A DNA stretch of 64,000 nt, taken from positions 6,653,675-6,717,674 of the forward strand of contig NC_087078.1 of assembly GCF_026151205.1 (NCBI RefSeq), given 5' to 3'. This DNA is from Bolinopsis microptera (taxonomy: Eukaryota; Ctenophora; Tentaculata; Lobata; Bolinopsidae). The notes beneath the pieces were generated by a model. That model ran no database searches. It had not been told where the DNA came from and worked only from the letters and a program-made list of their open reading frames with translations. The number at the start of each line of letters is the position of its first letter. Positions within the stretch are counted from its first letter, which is position 1. This document shows, in pieces, positions 1 through 12,960 of the stretch. The translations under genes were made by a program, and so were the position numbers.

Positions 1-932
1 CTACTGGCGAGCTAGTTATAGCCCGCTCCACCAACCTTGGGAGTCTAATATAGCAAATTATAGCTTCTAATATAGCAAAAGTGCAGCTGATCTTGCCATG
101 ACGAACCTCATTAGCTATCTTAAATTAACAAACAGTTACAGTTTCATATGCAAGGACACATTTTAATGTGACCATCAGGGATTTGTTTTCCATATTGTCT
201 CGGAAATTATCTGGAAATAGTCCAGGAATAGTCGGAAAATGGTTCAGTAAATAGTCCAAAAATACCAAAGTATCGCTGTGACGAAAAAATAAGAAAAGTT
301 TGGGTATATCACTGTCTGCCAATTAGCAGTCAGTCTTTCCGTGATAATTTATAAAAACTAAAGTAATGCCTGCAGAGATTTGAGCAGGCGGCTGATGCTC
401 TAGAAACAGCAATTTAATGAATCGGTAACCTGCACAATTTAATGAATATAGTAAACAATTGAAGTGGTAAACAATATACTCCCTGCATTGTAGCCAGCAT
501 GGTAATTATAGTACTACTGTCAATTACCATGCTGGTATTAGTAGTTCAGCTATACAATAACAATACACACGAGAAGTTCTGTGTTATTCGCCGTAACTCT
601 AACACCATGTCACCAAATATAGACATACAGTACCATAGTAACTATAAATATAGTATCATAGCAACAAGGAGTACCATAGCAACCCTGACACATCCCAAAA
701 TAGAGAGGAAGTGTCGGGAAAGTAGTATCTTTATCATGGTAATTGTTATTATTGATATGTTAATCATTTGATGGTTGTTGTCTGGTAATGGTAATAGTGT
801 CTGGGTGTACGTACTGCACACTGCTGTCTGCTTCTCTGTAACAATGATCATTTTCATAACAAATGGTTTGAAGGACGCCTCACGTTTGGCTGAGATAAGG
901 GGCAATTGGATGATACCAAGATTGTCACTCGA
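1..932. other. non-coding stretch, no gene recognised
   Basis: Only short random-looking open frames are present. The only structured item I see is the hairpin at 494-535. Confidence 0.6.
494..535. repeat. 14-bp perfect hairpin
   Basis: CCAGCATGGTAATT at 494-507 is the exact reverse complement of 522-535, with a 14-nt loop. No gene is adjacent, and the function is unknown. Confidence 0.8.
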
Positions 933-1092
933 GAGTAGGGAACAAGCGAGAAAAATAGGGAACAATCGAGAAGAGTAGGGAACAAGCGAAAAGAGTAGGG
1001 AACAAGCGAGAAGAATAGGGAACAAACGAGAAGAATAGGAACAAGCGAAAAGAGTAGGGAACAAGCGAGAAGCATAGGGAACAAGCGAAAAG
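933..1092. repeat. 20-bp tandem repeat, about 8 copies
   Basis: The unit resembles AGTAGGGAACAAGCGAGAAG, with substitutions between copies and one 1-bp deletion. Open frames across it on the minus strand are products of the repetition and are not taken as genes. Confidence 0.9.
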
Positions 1093-2987
1093 TCTCAAAT
1101 ATTTACCACAGTTATTGAAATTAATGACATGCTAATTGTTAATCACTTGATGGCTTTTGCATTAAAAATATTCGTTGGGTCTGTACGTATCAGACATGAT
1201 GATTAGTTTGATAACAGTGACCAGACGAACTTCGGTGGGATAAGCTGATAAGCTGATATGCTGATAGGGATTAAATTACACATTGTAATAGATATTGCGG
1301 CTAATATTACGCTACAGATTGTGGCTCTATTCACATGGTAATTTTAGTTGTATTTGCATGTTTTTATTATCGTCCTGTTTTCGGATTTTGTAATACCGTA
1401 GTAGTACGGCGAGAGTCGTGAACTTTATAATTATTTAAATTTTGTTGTTTCCAGCTGTTCTTGTATGCTTTAGTATATTATGTTATATTTTATTTAACAT
1501 TTGCAAGTGTTTAGTTATATAATACTTTATTATAACTTTTCATTTATCTGAGGCGTGTATTGTAAGATCTCAATTCCTTTTTATGTTACGGAGTTTTATA
1601 ATAACAGGATAAGCGATGTAATGTTGCCGCATGGGATGCAGGCAAGTCCCCACTCCCCATTTATCGCAGCCCGCTAGTTTTATTGCCTTTTTGGCCTTTG
1701 CAAATGCCGACCAGTTGTTAGAGGGCTATTAGCCTGCTGCAGGAATAATGAGCGAGCTATTAACCAAGATTTTAGGTTCGCAGTAAAAGTATGATAAGCT
1801 GACGATAACTATGATAATAATAGTACTGTTAACACACATTAAGCACAAGGAAGTACGTACAAGTTGAATTAAGAGATTTAACTAAACACTAAACAGTTAT
1901 AAACAGTTTTGCAACTTGAAAGATCTGCTTCTAAAAAAGTCAAGGGTGCTCTCCTCTGATCTGGTCATGTGTTTCAGCCCTTATTAAGTTATTACAGTCC
2001 AGTAATTACACAGACTTTAAGTTTAAAGCTTCTATGTTAAACATGCCCACCGGTTTCGGAAAGTTTTAGCTCTGTTGCGCTATGCCATGCCAAGCTCATG
2101 CCCTATTTTCGGCAAAAGATAACTACGTTCCACGACGGGGGATGATAAAATATAAAAATTATAAGTAAGTTCGTACGACAATAACTGCAATATTAATATT
2201 AGTATTTATCGATAACTCGACAAGCTTAATTAGCGGCAGTCACAAATTTGTAAAACTGTAACAATAACAAAGCAAAGGCAGCGGGTTCTGAGACAAATAT
2301 AACATTTTCTAAATTATCTGTTTCTGATTCCCTTCCATAGATTTTAGCACAACTTCTGGGACTACAGCTCATCGCTTGACCTTTTAATCCAAGCAATATG
2401 AAGGGCAGAGATAGGCTCAGTAAATTTTACAAACTGTATAGTGTATTTCAGCAACACCTCGGAAGTGACACCTTCTAAGTTCTCGATCCTTCCTACGTAC
2501 GATTTTTCTCGTGGCTTGAATTTAAGAGAGGGTATCAAAACAAGTGGTGTAAATTGTAAGCAGTATGTTTCAAGCAAGAATCAGGCCAGAAATAAGCTCA
2601 ATAAATGTCAACAACCCACTATAAATATTACCAAGAATATGTAAATATGAATAAACATGACAAACTAAAGAAGCAGAAGCGAGCACAAAAGCGGGAGAAT
2701 AGTCCACCACATGAACATTAGCACTACTGCAGCAGTAGCTGCACTCTTTGATCTGTCATACACCAGGGAGTTAGTAACTTCCTGCTTTTCAGGGTGGTGT
2801 TAACTGTTATAGATATGTACAGATGTAGTAATCTGTTCCACCAGCCCGTTTAAGAGGGCTATTATCCTAATTCCTGAACCCTCCTTAACTCTGACTTTGC
2901 AACTCGTTTGTGGTACTTATTTCAATGGGAGTGAGGTGGCTGGTTTTTCTGCCTTCACTATGGACAGAGAGAGAGGGGGTTCTCAGG
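1093..2987. other. non-coding stretch, no gene recognised
   Basis: AT-rich sequence without convincing exons, transposase motifs or RNA genes. The open frames at 2362-2644 overlap on both strands and match nothing I recognise. Confidence 0.55.
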
Positions 2988-3038
2988 GTTAGGAAAAGTG
3001 ATAATTAAATAAGCTATTTAACTATCACTTTTCCTAAC
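2988..3038. repeat. long near-perfect hairpin (about 24-bp stem)
   Basis: GTTAGGAAAAGTGATA at the left is the exact reverse complement of the last 16 bases. The stem continues inward through TTAAATA/TATTTAA with a single A-C mismatch, leaving a 3-nt loop. The length is compatible with a small MITE core or a precursor-like RNA hairpin; nothing else supports either. Confidence 0.8.
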
Positions 3039-3569
3039 GGATAACTGTTAATTAAGTCAGAAATTAGGATCGTTACTATAAAGTTAGATCTGGGATATGC
3101 GAAGTAACAATTTGGTCATAATATGGGAAACTTATCCGTCGTAGCACGTGGACATTATACCTTAACGTACAAGCCACTTATCAACCCAGCTGGAACACTA
3201 AAACACGATGTCAAAAGACCAGATCTGCAAAAGACCAAGCACGGACAGCTGACTGGCCTCACGACGAGTCTGCTTCACTGAAAATTCCTGAGCGGAAATG
3301 AGGCTGAAGAGAGCACGGAGCTGCGCTGCTTACAGTTACTTCCCGGAACTTCTTCCCTGTTGCAGAATGTGCAGATACAAGCAGCCAGTTTAGACTAAAC
3401 TCGATCCTGTGGTAGTTAGTGTTGGAGATTTAGTTTCGGACTGCATTTTAAACAGGATTTAACCTGGAAACAGGAAATACAACGACTGGATTGCTTTAGA
3501 CTGAACATGTTAAGCAAGGAAGTTGCTTTGGAGAGCTTCTTTTAATTCTCCTGTTGGTATAAACACGGT
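3039..3569. other. non-coding stretch, nothing recognised
   Basis: No open frame or repeat that I can support. Confidence 0.5.
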
Positions 3570-4180
3570 GAGCAGGCTCAAAACGGACTAGAAATGTGCA
3601 GATTGAAACAATCATAATGATTAATCCATTGTCAAGTATATAATGAACAAAAACACGTGGATAATGGGCATGTTAAACGCGAATAACCGATATATAATTG
3701 ACACACGATTGTGCAATGTGCATAAGCAAGCTCAAAACGGACTAGAAATGTGAAGAAAACGGCTAGATTACTTGAAGCTGGAGATTGGAACAATCATGAT
3801 AATTAATCTTTTGTCAATTGTATAATGAACAAAACACGTGGGTAGTGGGCATGTTAAACGTGAAAAAAGACGATAAAATTCACACACGAACGGACTAGAA
3901 GTGTGAAGAAAACGGCTACGATTACGTGAATCTGAACAATGAGAATGTTTTGGAAACGTCTGGATAGTTATTGACTATTGTAGCGAGCTTGTTCAGATCC
4001 ACGATATTTTCGGCGGAATCGATAAGCTTCTATCTGTGGCGTGGTTGAATCAATCATGATAATTCATCCATTGTCAAGACGTGTATAATGAACAAAAACA
4101 CGTGGATAATGGACATATCAAACGTGAAATCAACCGATACACGATACAATTCACAGTTCACACACGAAATTGTGCATAAA
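3570..4180. repeat. three degenerate copies of an about 160-bp unit
   Basis: The phrases CTCAAAACGGACTAGAAATG, AACAATCATGATAATTAATC, TTGTCAAGT(G)TATAATGAAC and AACACGTGGATAATGG recur in the same order near 3578-3690, 3729-3860 and 4050-4120. Spacing varies because of indels and a unique insert near 3930-4040. Confidence 0.8.
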
Positions 4181-5528
4181 CGATAAATATTGGCGGGGAC
4201 ATTAAAACGATCCCGTGAACTGAGTGTGAAGCTGGAACAACAACATTGAAGAAGAATTATCTAACAGTATAACAGTGGGCTGAATCACCCTAATTCTCTC
4301 CAACGATCCTACTAAACACCCAACAACGTACGATCTCGCAGCTAGCATTGACACAAGATGAAGGGTATCACTAATTGAGCTAGCAGGGCCTGGCCCCAGA
4401 ATCCAGTGCAGTGCTAATGACAATAACGATTAACAATATAATTGTTCACCTCCCTACCATTATCTACATCAGCATAATGGTATAATGCCCTGATGAAAAT
4501 GACATTTATGTATTTAGGTTGTAATGATTTGTTACTTATCATGCGAAAAATCCGTAGTAGGACTAGCACGATATTGTGAACTATTTTTATAGTAAAATTG
4601 GAAAGTTTAAGCCTAGGGAATGCTAAGAGAATAGTATAGGTAGCATGGTCCGTCTAGCTTTATACGCTACAGAACGTATAGGGGCTGGGGACATTACTGA
4701 AATCATTGGGGCCAACCCTCCAATGGCTGTGAAAGAGTGCTGGGCCGGTCAAATATGGCCTTTAACACTTCATTGAAACTGCGATAATGCAATAAAATAA
4801 TGAGATGAATAAAATATTGAGATGTTCCACCAATCTCCCTGAAGTTTCATTAAGAGGATTGTTCGATGTCGTAGAGATCCAAATACCAATCATTAGCAAG
4901 CTGGTTAAGAAACATGGCTCAAGTCAGTTCGAGATACATGTGCAAGTAGTTTAGTACTTGTAGTAGTAATAAACTCTCGGTGTAGTATTAGTAATAAACC
5001 CTCGGTGGGTTGGCGTGTGCCTCAATACTCGATACAGGATATAAAATAAATATACAATATACAATATACATTATACATTATGATAATCATATATTTAAAC
5101 GATATCAATAGATATAATGATGGGTCGTTCACACAAAATCTAAAATACAATTAGTTTATACAAAAGAAATCAATAGTCTATGCTATATAAATCAATTATT
5201 TAATTTTCTCAGGCCTTTTTATTTTGAATTAAAAATTAATAAAATTCTTTTAAAATAAACACTATCAAGGAGGTAAAAATCCAAGTATTGTGTTTGTAGT
5301 ACGCGCTATAAATTATGTAGATCAGTGTGGCAGGGAAATATTGCAAAAAAACGGGGTGACTGCTGAATGCTCATAAAAATAATGATCTCCTAGCCGTTCG
5401 GCTTAGTGGTGCTATTTAAAAGATATTACCTATGTTTGACGGTCATGCTACGCCAATTAACAAAACTTGTGCATCAAAGTTGGACAGCTTTTGAGCTTTT
5501 AGCGATAGGATTAGGAAGAGCTAAATTC
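4181..5528. other. non-coding stretch, no gene recognised
   Basis: AT-rich sequence with short microsatellite-like tracts near 5046-5085 (ATATACAAT-type). No exon or element could be supported. Confidence 0.5.
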
Positions 5529-5726
5529 CTATTTTGTTGAAGATAACATTTTTCTTTGCCGTAGAAATAGTTGTGATATCCTATATCCGTAGCGCGAATA
5601 GCTTTCCTTCGAGCAAACAATAAAGACTGTACCCCAAACAGAAGCGCAATAATACAAGTGCGATTGGATTAAGTTAGTGCATGGCATTTTCTGCGCTTTG
5701 TTTGGAATTTTATTATTTTGAGCCAC
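5529..5726 (-). pseudogene. possible decayed reverse-transcriptase fragment
   Basis: The minus-strand frame contains LIQSHLYYCASVWG, which resembles the conserved HL-YC--VWG block near the end of many non-LTR retrotransposon reverse transcriptases. The rest of the frame is unrecognisable, and overlapping frames at 5669-5987 look like noise. If real, it is a very short and old relic. This rests on a single motif. Confidence 0.25.
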
Positions 5727-7934
5727 AAAAAAGATGTGGTTTTAATTTGGAGAAAGAGTGGGTGTCGTTGGTTGGCAAATCGTCTCTTATTTGCGTTGAA
5801 AACGCCGTACCAGACTACCACGAGGAAAAGGCGCTTAATTCTTTGGAGCCTGTCTTTTAGCAATCAGGCCTTCACTTATGAGCTGTCTAATTGCCCATTG
5901 ACGGAGAATTTTGGAGTAAAATGTGGATTAAGGGATCAGCCCAGCATTGCAGGGATCTTGTTTGACAGATATTTAATCAGCGGATAATTATTATAAGGAC
6001 TATACAAATATTAAATAGTGAATAATATCACTGGTAATGTCTATACTCAATATCTACAATTAACGATCATTATATTACATTTGTGCATTACAAATTAACG
6101 AGCATCGCAATAATTCATTGCATATATTATATATATGTAGCAACCGCGGTAGTGAAGAATAGTTTTCCAGTACTCATTCATCGAACACATTACACAGAGT
6201 TGGTGAAGTGAACAAACTGCAACAGAAACTATTCCCTAAAGCAATAAATACCGAACCTCAACAGTTTAGACATATCAGTTAGAACTCCAATCTAATACCA
6301 AAACATTTAATCAAGTAGTAAAAATAACAATTCTCATACTAACTCGCTAAAATATGAAGCAATAGCATAGAATAATGCAGCAACAGAATAAGTAAATGAC
6401 CAAGCAGCTGTTTTATTAAACTATGAAGAGTTAGTTCATGTCTAATTGAACTATGAGTATGAGGGGTCATAATGCGTTTAAGCTCTCCCTTCTCCAAGAA
6501 GGAAATGCTTAGAACACGTGCTATGGAGGCATTGTTCAGAACTCTTCTAATGTGTTAGTTTATCTACATTTAACACATTAAATCCAGTTTAATGCACACA
6601 ATAAATAAGCACATAATAAGTTAAGCATTTGAAATAAAGAGTCAGGAAAAGACGGTTAAAGAGTTTGAAGTACTGGGAAAGAGAGAGAGAGAGAGAGTTT
6701 GAAGTACTGGTGGCTATGGCTTTAAAAGAGGCGTGTCCACTATGAAATCTCTAAATAAATACTCCTTCATGATAAATTTCGCAGAAAATGCTCCTTCAGA
6801 ATTTTAGAGAACAGATCGCCCATTGTTAGAGCGATTCATTGAGTACTTAGTAGTAGATTATACCGTTCTAAAGCGATTCAATGTATAGTTAGCAGCTGAT
6901 TTTGGGTAAGTAAATAATGCGGTGCACTTGCATCTAAAAATATGCCTATTCTAGAAAAGATTCGACAAAGATTTACAAGTCCGAATTAGATGCTAAACAG
7001 CTATCGATCAAATAGAGATCACTGTGAACCAGCAAAAGTAAACATGTGCAGTGAAGACTTTACATTGTAAAGCTGTTGAGATATTTCATTTTAAGATGCA
7101 AGATATGTATCTCAGGTCTACCACGCAAGAAGGAATTAAACAGAAATTAAACATATTATGTTGGTCAAGTTAAGAGCTCTACTGCACCACTCCCATGTCG
7201 ACAAGATTGTGCTGTTTATGATATAGCGTCCACGAGGATCACTACGATAGTTACGTATGGGAGAGTTTGATGGAGCACAGATCTTAAAGGAGAATGGCCG
7301 AAAGATCTCAAATGATAACAAATCTAAAACTAAGAATATCAATTAACGAGATGAAAGGAAGTACCATTAAATAAAACATCTTTACACGTTTGTAACCGAG
7401 TCGATGTAAAACGTGAGTTTACGATACTCCCAATGTCGATCAATCGCTCTTTAATCAGATGTCATCAAAACTAGACAAGGAATAACATGAAATATCGATT
7501 AAAAGGTTAAAACGAAGTACTGCATTAGACAAACTCGTCTGAATAAAACATGATGACGACCCTAGCAATATAAACTAAATTTACCTGCGTTTACAGTTTC
7601 ACAATCATTATGACTCATAATTTATGACTCGTATTTCCAACTATCCTTCAATCGGTTTATAATCGGTTTACAACCGTTTTATAATGATGATATCACGTGC
7701 TGTTGGCGGAAAAGCTGCCGTGAAAGTCGCGAGACGGTGGAAATAATTCGAATAATAATGGTATTATAGAACTAGATTTTAGAATTAGAAGTAAAAACTA
7801 CTTAACTAGCAAATATCAACAAATTACAATTCAATAAAATTTTCCTCGTCTATGGACACGTTCATTGAAGTTTGAGGACATTGGTAAACAAAATAAATAG
7901 CGTTTTCGACGATGGTGGCTTAATTTTAGCATCT
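5727..7934. other. non-coding stretch, no gene recognised
   Basis: Contains a short (GA)n tract near 6681-6697 flanked on both sides by GAGTTTGAAGTACTGG, a local duplication. Nothing else supported. Confidence 0.5.
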
Positions 7935-7949
7935 ATTAATCTAGCGTGT
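7935..7949. repeat. left 15-bp target-site duplication
   Basis: ATTAATCTAGCGTGT occurs here and again at 8452-8466, directly bracketing the reverse-transcriptase tail. It is the pre-insertion host sequence. Confidence 0.9.
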
Positions 7950-8451
7950 CACCAGATGAAGCTTGTATGGAAGTCGGATATGCGTAGAGATCTCAAGATA
8001 CGACTGTTCCTGGCTACAGTCGAGTCCATCCTTCTATATGGCTCTGAAACATGGACTGTCAGCCAGACCCTCGCAAAACGTATTGATGGATGTTATACGA
8101 GAATGCTGAGGATGGCACTGAACATTGACTGGAAAGAGCGGCAGACTAACGCCAAGGTGTATGGACACCTCATCAGAGCATCTGATAAGATAGCTGCACG
8201 GAGGATGAGACTCGCAGGTCATTTAGCCAGACATGAAGAACTATTGAGTCATCAACTTCTCTTCTGGGAACCCCTTCAAGGACATCGTCGAAGGGGAAGA
8301 CCACATCTCACATACATTGACATCCTTCGGAAGGACACGGGGCTTGACGACAGCAAAGAGATTAACAAACTCATGCTGGATAGACAGATCTGGAAGAAGA
8401 CTATTTCTGTTCGGACGCTGAAGCCGCCCTAAGTCGAGTAAGTCGAAGTCG
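7950..8451 (+). pseudogene. 5'-truncated non-LTR retrotransposon, reverse-transcriptase C-terminus
   Basis: The frame encodes the carboxy-terminal part of a non-LTR reverse transcriptase ORF2-type protein. Visible family signatures are LLYGSETWT, the DGCYTRMLR block, RRMRLAGHLARHEE and RRRGRPHLTYIDIL, ending at a stop at 8430-8432. The polymerase catalytic region and the endonuclease are absent, so this is a dead-on-arrival 5' truncation. A perfect 15-bp direct repeat brackets it, which fixes the insertion limits. The 3' end carries a short GTCGA/GTAAGTCGA-type tail instead of poly(A). Codons upstream of 7950 in the same open frame are host sequence fused by chance. Clade assignment (RTE, CR1/L2 or related) is not possible by eye. 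Confidence 0.88.
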
Positions 8452-8466
8452 ATTAATCTAGCGTGT
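8452..8466. repeat. right 15-bp target-site duplication
   Basis: An exact copy of 7935-7949, immediately after the short 3' tail of the retrotransposon fragment. Confidence 0.9.
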
Positions 8467-8559
8467 TCAGAAGTTCTGAACATTAGCCACGATACCCATA
8501 CTCCTATAATATGCACTGCTCAGAACGAAAATTTATTGTTTTTAGGCACTACAATAGCT

Positions 8560-10150
8560 AAAATGTCACTTTTTTGTGACTGTGTTAACCATAGATGCCC
8601 AATTAGCATTTCTTGGTCAAAAATATAGTAGATTAGGTCAATCTCACAATTATGATACAACATTGGTTAAAGGCACGGATCGAGCGGTTTTAAGGCAATA
8701 TTTCGTAAACTTTGTCACGCTCAGAATACGATACCTCTTTTCTACCGTGAAGTTTCCTCAAAGCTCTTTCAACTCATTATTTGATGGTTTTAAGCCCTAA
8801 AATATGTTGTTTTGAAAAGTTAGCAAATACAGGCACTTGGTTATTGGGAAATGAGGTAAATTCTGTCACATTATATGGAATTTGAAATTTTGGGTAAATT
8901 GCTGAAATCATTTATATCTGATCTTGGTTCGGAAGGCGGGAAAACTCTATATAAGAACGATACAGTTGATTCAAGTTAAGGGCAGTTGATTTTAACATTG
9001 TCACAAAATGATACACAATTTCTTGCCCCTAATTTGAAGAACCATACCAATTGATTAGAATTCAATATTCTTCCAGGAATGATTGGTAGGTTTCATCAAA
9101 TCAGAGCTCATGTTTAACAATACTGAGTTTAATTCTACTAAGTTACCGAAATGTGTCGAAATTCACTTTTCCTGCCGTAACAGTATAAATCCAATGTGAT
9201 GAAAAATTGGCATGAGTTTCTATGTTTCCTGTATAAATCAATTCCAACTACAATAAGGACTGCAGTTGATGTGAAAGAAAATCTATCTAACTTATGCATT
9301 GACTATTGTGACGAAATTTACATTTATAGCCCTTGTTTTGAAGAACCATACCTCGATTAGAATACAATGTTACCTTATCATCATCCTATGTCGATAAACT
9401 GGTTACTATGCCAACAAGGAGCAAACAGAGTTATGATATTTTTTTGTGACGAAATTTACATATTTTTACCATGATGAGATGTTATAATTGTGCCAATGTC
9501 AACATATTACTGCCACATAATGATTTATATCACCGGTGTGTGGTTGAAATATTGTTAATTGATCCATGGCCATAGTACGTAATATAAAGTGTTCAAGTTG
9601 GTATACTAATTTTGGCTCAATTTCACACATGTTGAGATATCAATTATTATACAAATATATGTGACAAAGTTTACCTATTTGTGCCTTCTGCATTTTTATT
9701 TGCTTATAACAATGAGATATGTTAACAATTCCCAGCAATTCCTTACAAAATAATGCTAGACTATTCGACATTTCTTGTCAGGATATCATAAACATCCCTC
9801 ATATAAATTTCTTAAATGTGTGACGGAATTGAACAGGTGGTACCTTTTAACGAAAAAAGTCGCTAAATAATATGTAGATAATAGTCGTATTAAAGTGTCC
9901 TATAAACTGGAAATTCTAAAATTTGGTCAAACACGGCAGCAAGGGGCCATGTTAACTCTGTCACGTTTTTATAATGTGACATTGCTGGTATCTCACTGCC
10001 GGCCGAATTTAAGCGATACCTTGTCAACTGATAATATATAAAGATATCGTTATGTGACAAAGTTTGCCTAGAGGATGAGACGATTATCCAATATCCTAAC
10101 CATTGAGGGTTTATATAGTTTCATTTTGTGACAAATTTTACCTCATTGGG
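8560..10150. repeat. old degenerate tandem array with recurring GTGACAAA(A)TTTACC phrases
   Basis: Variants of TGTGACGAAATTTACAT, TGTGACAAAGTTTACCT and TTGTGACAAATTTTACCTC recur roughly every 100-300 bp. Longer phrases also recur, such as TTTGAAGAACCATACC followed by GATTAGAAT-CAAT at about 9037 and 9338. This pattern fits an ancient, heavily diverged tandem repeat. No coding content is recognised. Confidence 0.6.
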
Positions 10151-11187
10151 CCATTTAATAGGGCCACTAATATTTACCAATATCCTCAAACTTCACTGAA
10201 CGTGTCCCTATTATACACATGCTCAGATTCCTTATTGTGAGTATTCCCTATCCATGAGTTATATAATTCCCCACTAGCTGTTTTATAATGACAACCTGAT
10301 CACAATAACATGAACCACGTATCTTTTCACTTTTGGGAGGGGGACCAATTTGAGGATAATTATGAACGATCATTATCCATCATAATGAGCGGTTAGGTAA
10401 GTGGAAAATGATTACTCAAAACAATTAATCACCCCGTTAACCAGTTCCTGTAAATTACAATGTGTGATCTTGTAAAGTGTAAACTCTCTGTTGAGATTTG
10501 TGTTGCTGTGAGCAGATTGACAGAGATCTATAAATTTCATTTAGCAGCAGAAGAAAATAAGACGATTTTGAACTTATAGTGAGGTAAATTAGAAGTAAAT
10601 GATCACGTATTGCCTTTACTCTTATAAAAGTATAAATAGTTTAGATTATTGGACAGGGTGAATTATTAAGTTATTTATTAATTATTAACAGCAATATTGA
10701 AAAAGTTACAATTAACAAGGTCCTCTAATTATTCTTATTGTAATGAGGAAAATTAAAAGCCTTTCAACTATTAATTGAGTTACGTTGTTGTGAATCAAGT
10801 TAGGCAATTCTGGATATACAATTAGGCAACTGAATTTTATAAATTTCCCTTAGACAATAGTTCCACCGAACAAATTTCCCTTAGATAATAAATTCCACAG
10901 AATAAGATAAGGAAAATTGTGCGATTTTAATCGTACATATGCAAATAATAACCAATTAAATGATCACGTACTAATAATGAATCAACCAACCAGATCTTCA
11001 ATCTTTCAATCAAAATTAACCAACATCACGAATAAGCACACGTACTAACGCCTATTATTAGTAATAGTATACTAACAATTAAGTCGGGAGCATCAAAGCA
11101 AGCTTACAACAACTCAGTGCACTTATTCGAGAACACGTGGTCAGACTCACGGAAATTAAGCACCCAGGTGAATCCCAGGTCGGATAT
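10151..11187. other. non-coding stretch, nothing recognised
   Basis: AT-rich. A short duplicated phrase (AAATTTCCCTTAGA-AATA) occurs near 10842 and 10872. No gene supported. Confidence 0.5.
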
Positions 11188-11532
11188 GTGAACACTCGGA
11201 ATGTGTGACGGAGTGAACACTCGGAATGTGTGACGGAGTGAACACTCGGAATGTTTGACGGAGTGAACACTCGGAATGTGTGACGGAGTGAACACTCGGA
11301 ATGTGTGACGGAGTGAACACTCGGAATGTGTGACGGAGTGAACACTCGGAATGTGTGACGGAGTGAACACTCGGAATGTGTGACGGAGTGAACACTCGGA
11401 ATGTGTGACGGAGTGAACACTAGGAATGTGTGACGGAGTGAACACTCGGAATGTGTGACGGAGTGAACACTAGGAATGTGTGACGGAGTGAACACTAGGA
11501 ATGTGTGACGGAGTGAACACTCGGAATGTGTT
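11188..11532. repeat. 26-bp tandem repeat, about 13 copies
   Basis: The unit is of the form GTGAACACTCGGAATGTGTG plus ACGGAG. Copies are nearly identical, with C/A variation in ACTCGG versus ACTAGG and one GTTTG variant. Because 26 is not a multiple of 3, long minus-strand open frames appear in several phases. They are treated as repeat artefacts. Confidence 0.95.
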
Positions 11533-11703
11533 AGAGCAGCTCGATGTGTTATACATAGTAGGGATCGCCCGTTTAAATTAATTTCAAATATTGAAAAGTG
11601 CAGGTAGCTTGAGAGGATGGATATCCTTGTACCAGACAATAATAATACATTCTGGCTGTCATGGCAGTTTCATTGAAACAGGTGCTAATTACTTGATTAG
11701 GGG

Positions 11704-11790
11704 CAGTGCAGTGGTGTGCTTCAGTGCAGTGGTGTGTTTCAGTGCTTTGGTGTGCTTCAGTGCTTTGGTGTGCTTCAGTGCTTTGGTGTT
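11704..11790. repeat. 18-bp tandem repeat, about 5 copies
   Basis: The unit TGCTTTGGTGTGCTTCAG drifts from a TGCAGTGGTGTG version at the left. The repeated peptide in the overlapping open frame is not evidence of a gene. Confidence 0.9.
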
Positions 11791-12960
11791 ATCGATTGTG
11801 TGACCGCAAATACAGGAGGGAGATGATACGACGCTATAACTGGAGTTCATTGGTGCAGGCCACTGAATGATCGAGGAGATCGCATCAAGTACAAGTAAAA
11901 AGTAGTAATAACAAGTAGTTGTAGAATGTAGGAGCACAATATTTATTTTATTGTGTACACGTTATCGTAGAATCTGTGTTATCAATGTGATTAAGTACAA
12001 GTTAAGATGCAAATATCAATTTTTGGGGTGAGGCTCTGAGGACTAATTTAACAAACATTGCAGAAGAGCAATTATAGTTTACCCCAATTACCATTAGGAT
12101 GGGTGTGTACAAGATTTATAATAGTACAACGACTGGTTAAAATAATAGTCACAATCACTGTAGATTATCGTAAAGCTGAATCTACTGCCCTAGTTTGTTG
12201 CTGTTTTGCAGTGTTGATATCAAGATATCAAGGCATCACGCACCACTTGATACTTCATAGTTGCACCTCGAGTGGCACCAGATGTTGCTGGTTCTATGGG
12301 TAATTCATTAGCTAATTGTGGAAGCCACCTCGCCATAAAGCAAACATCACCTCTCTTTTGTAAAAGTGTAATTACCATGTGGAGACTGCAAGACAAAGTG
12401 TGGGAGACTGTGTAACCTGGTGACCAGTGTTACCATGGTTACCAGTGTTGCCATGGTTTCAGTAACCATTGTTATTTGGTCCAGGACTTATAGTGGACCC
12501 CGGACTCTCTGGGAATGGGTGAGTAAGTGGAATAGTTGGTCCCCGAATGTTTCATCTCAGGACAAAACTTAACCATTGTTATTTGTTGAGAGCTATAGGA
12601 GCTGTAGTCTAGTGTCTTTAAGTTCAAAATGAGGCGAACAATTTCATCTCACGACTATTCGCCCCAAGATACTAAGCCTCAGACGTGGCTATTGCTATAT
12701 GGAATTGAACTGCGAGTAATAGTTCAGCCTAGATTGTCTGCAAATAAGTGTTATAGACGTTTTACGACAAGCCATCTCACAACGTTTCAAATAACGAACC
12801 TGATACGTGACTAGAATAGGCACCTTTCTCTATTCATTAGCCCAACGCTATCGTCAACCTAAACATAAACGCTCACCCTTACAAAAAATAGGATTGAAAT
12901 ATTTGTATAGTCGTGGAGTGTTTGCCCTCCCTGTTAATTTGCCTATATTAAGACGCAATG
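11791..12960. other. non-coding stretch, no gene recognised
   Basis: Contains a small local repeat near 12417-12480 (ACCAGTGTTACCATGGTT and variants). The open frames at 12058-12303 and 12629-12814 have no recognisable features. Confidence 0.5.

Noticed and set aside
5718-5987. 89-codon plus-strand frame and the overlapping minus frame at 5669-5863
   Set aside because: No motif recognised; opposing frames overlap, and the neighbouring reverse-transcriptase-like motif is itself weak.
11079-11639. 186-codon and shorter repetitive frames on the minus strand
   Set aside because: Produced by the 26-bp tandem repeat; the same sequence reads open in more than one phase.
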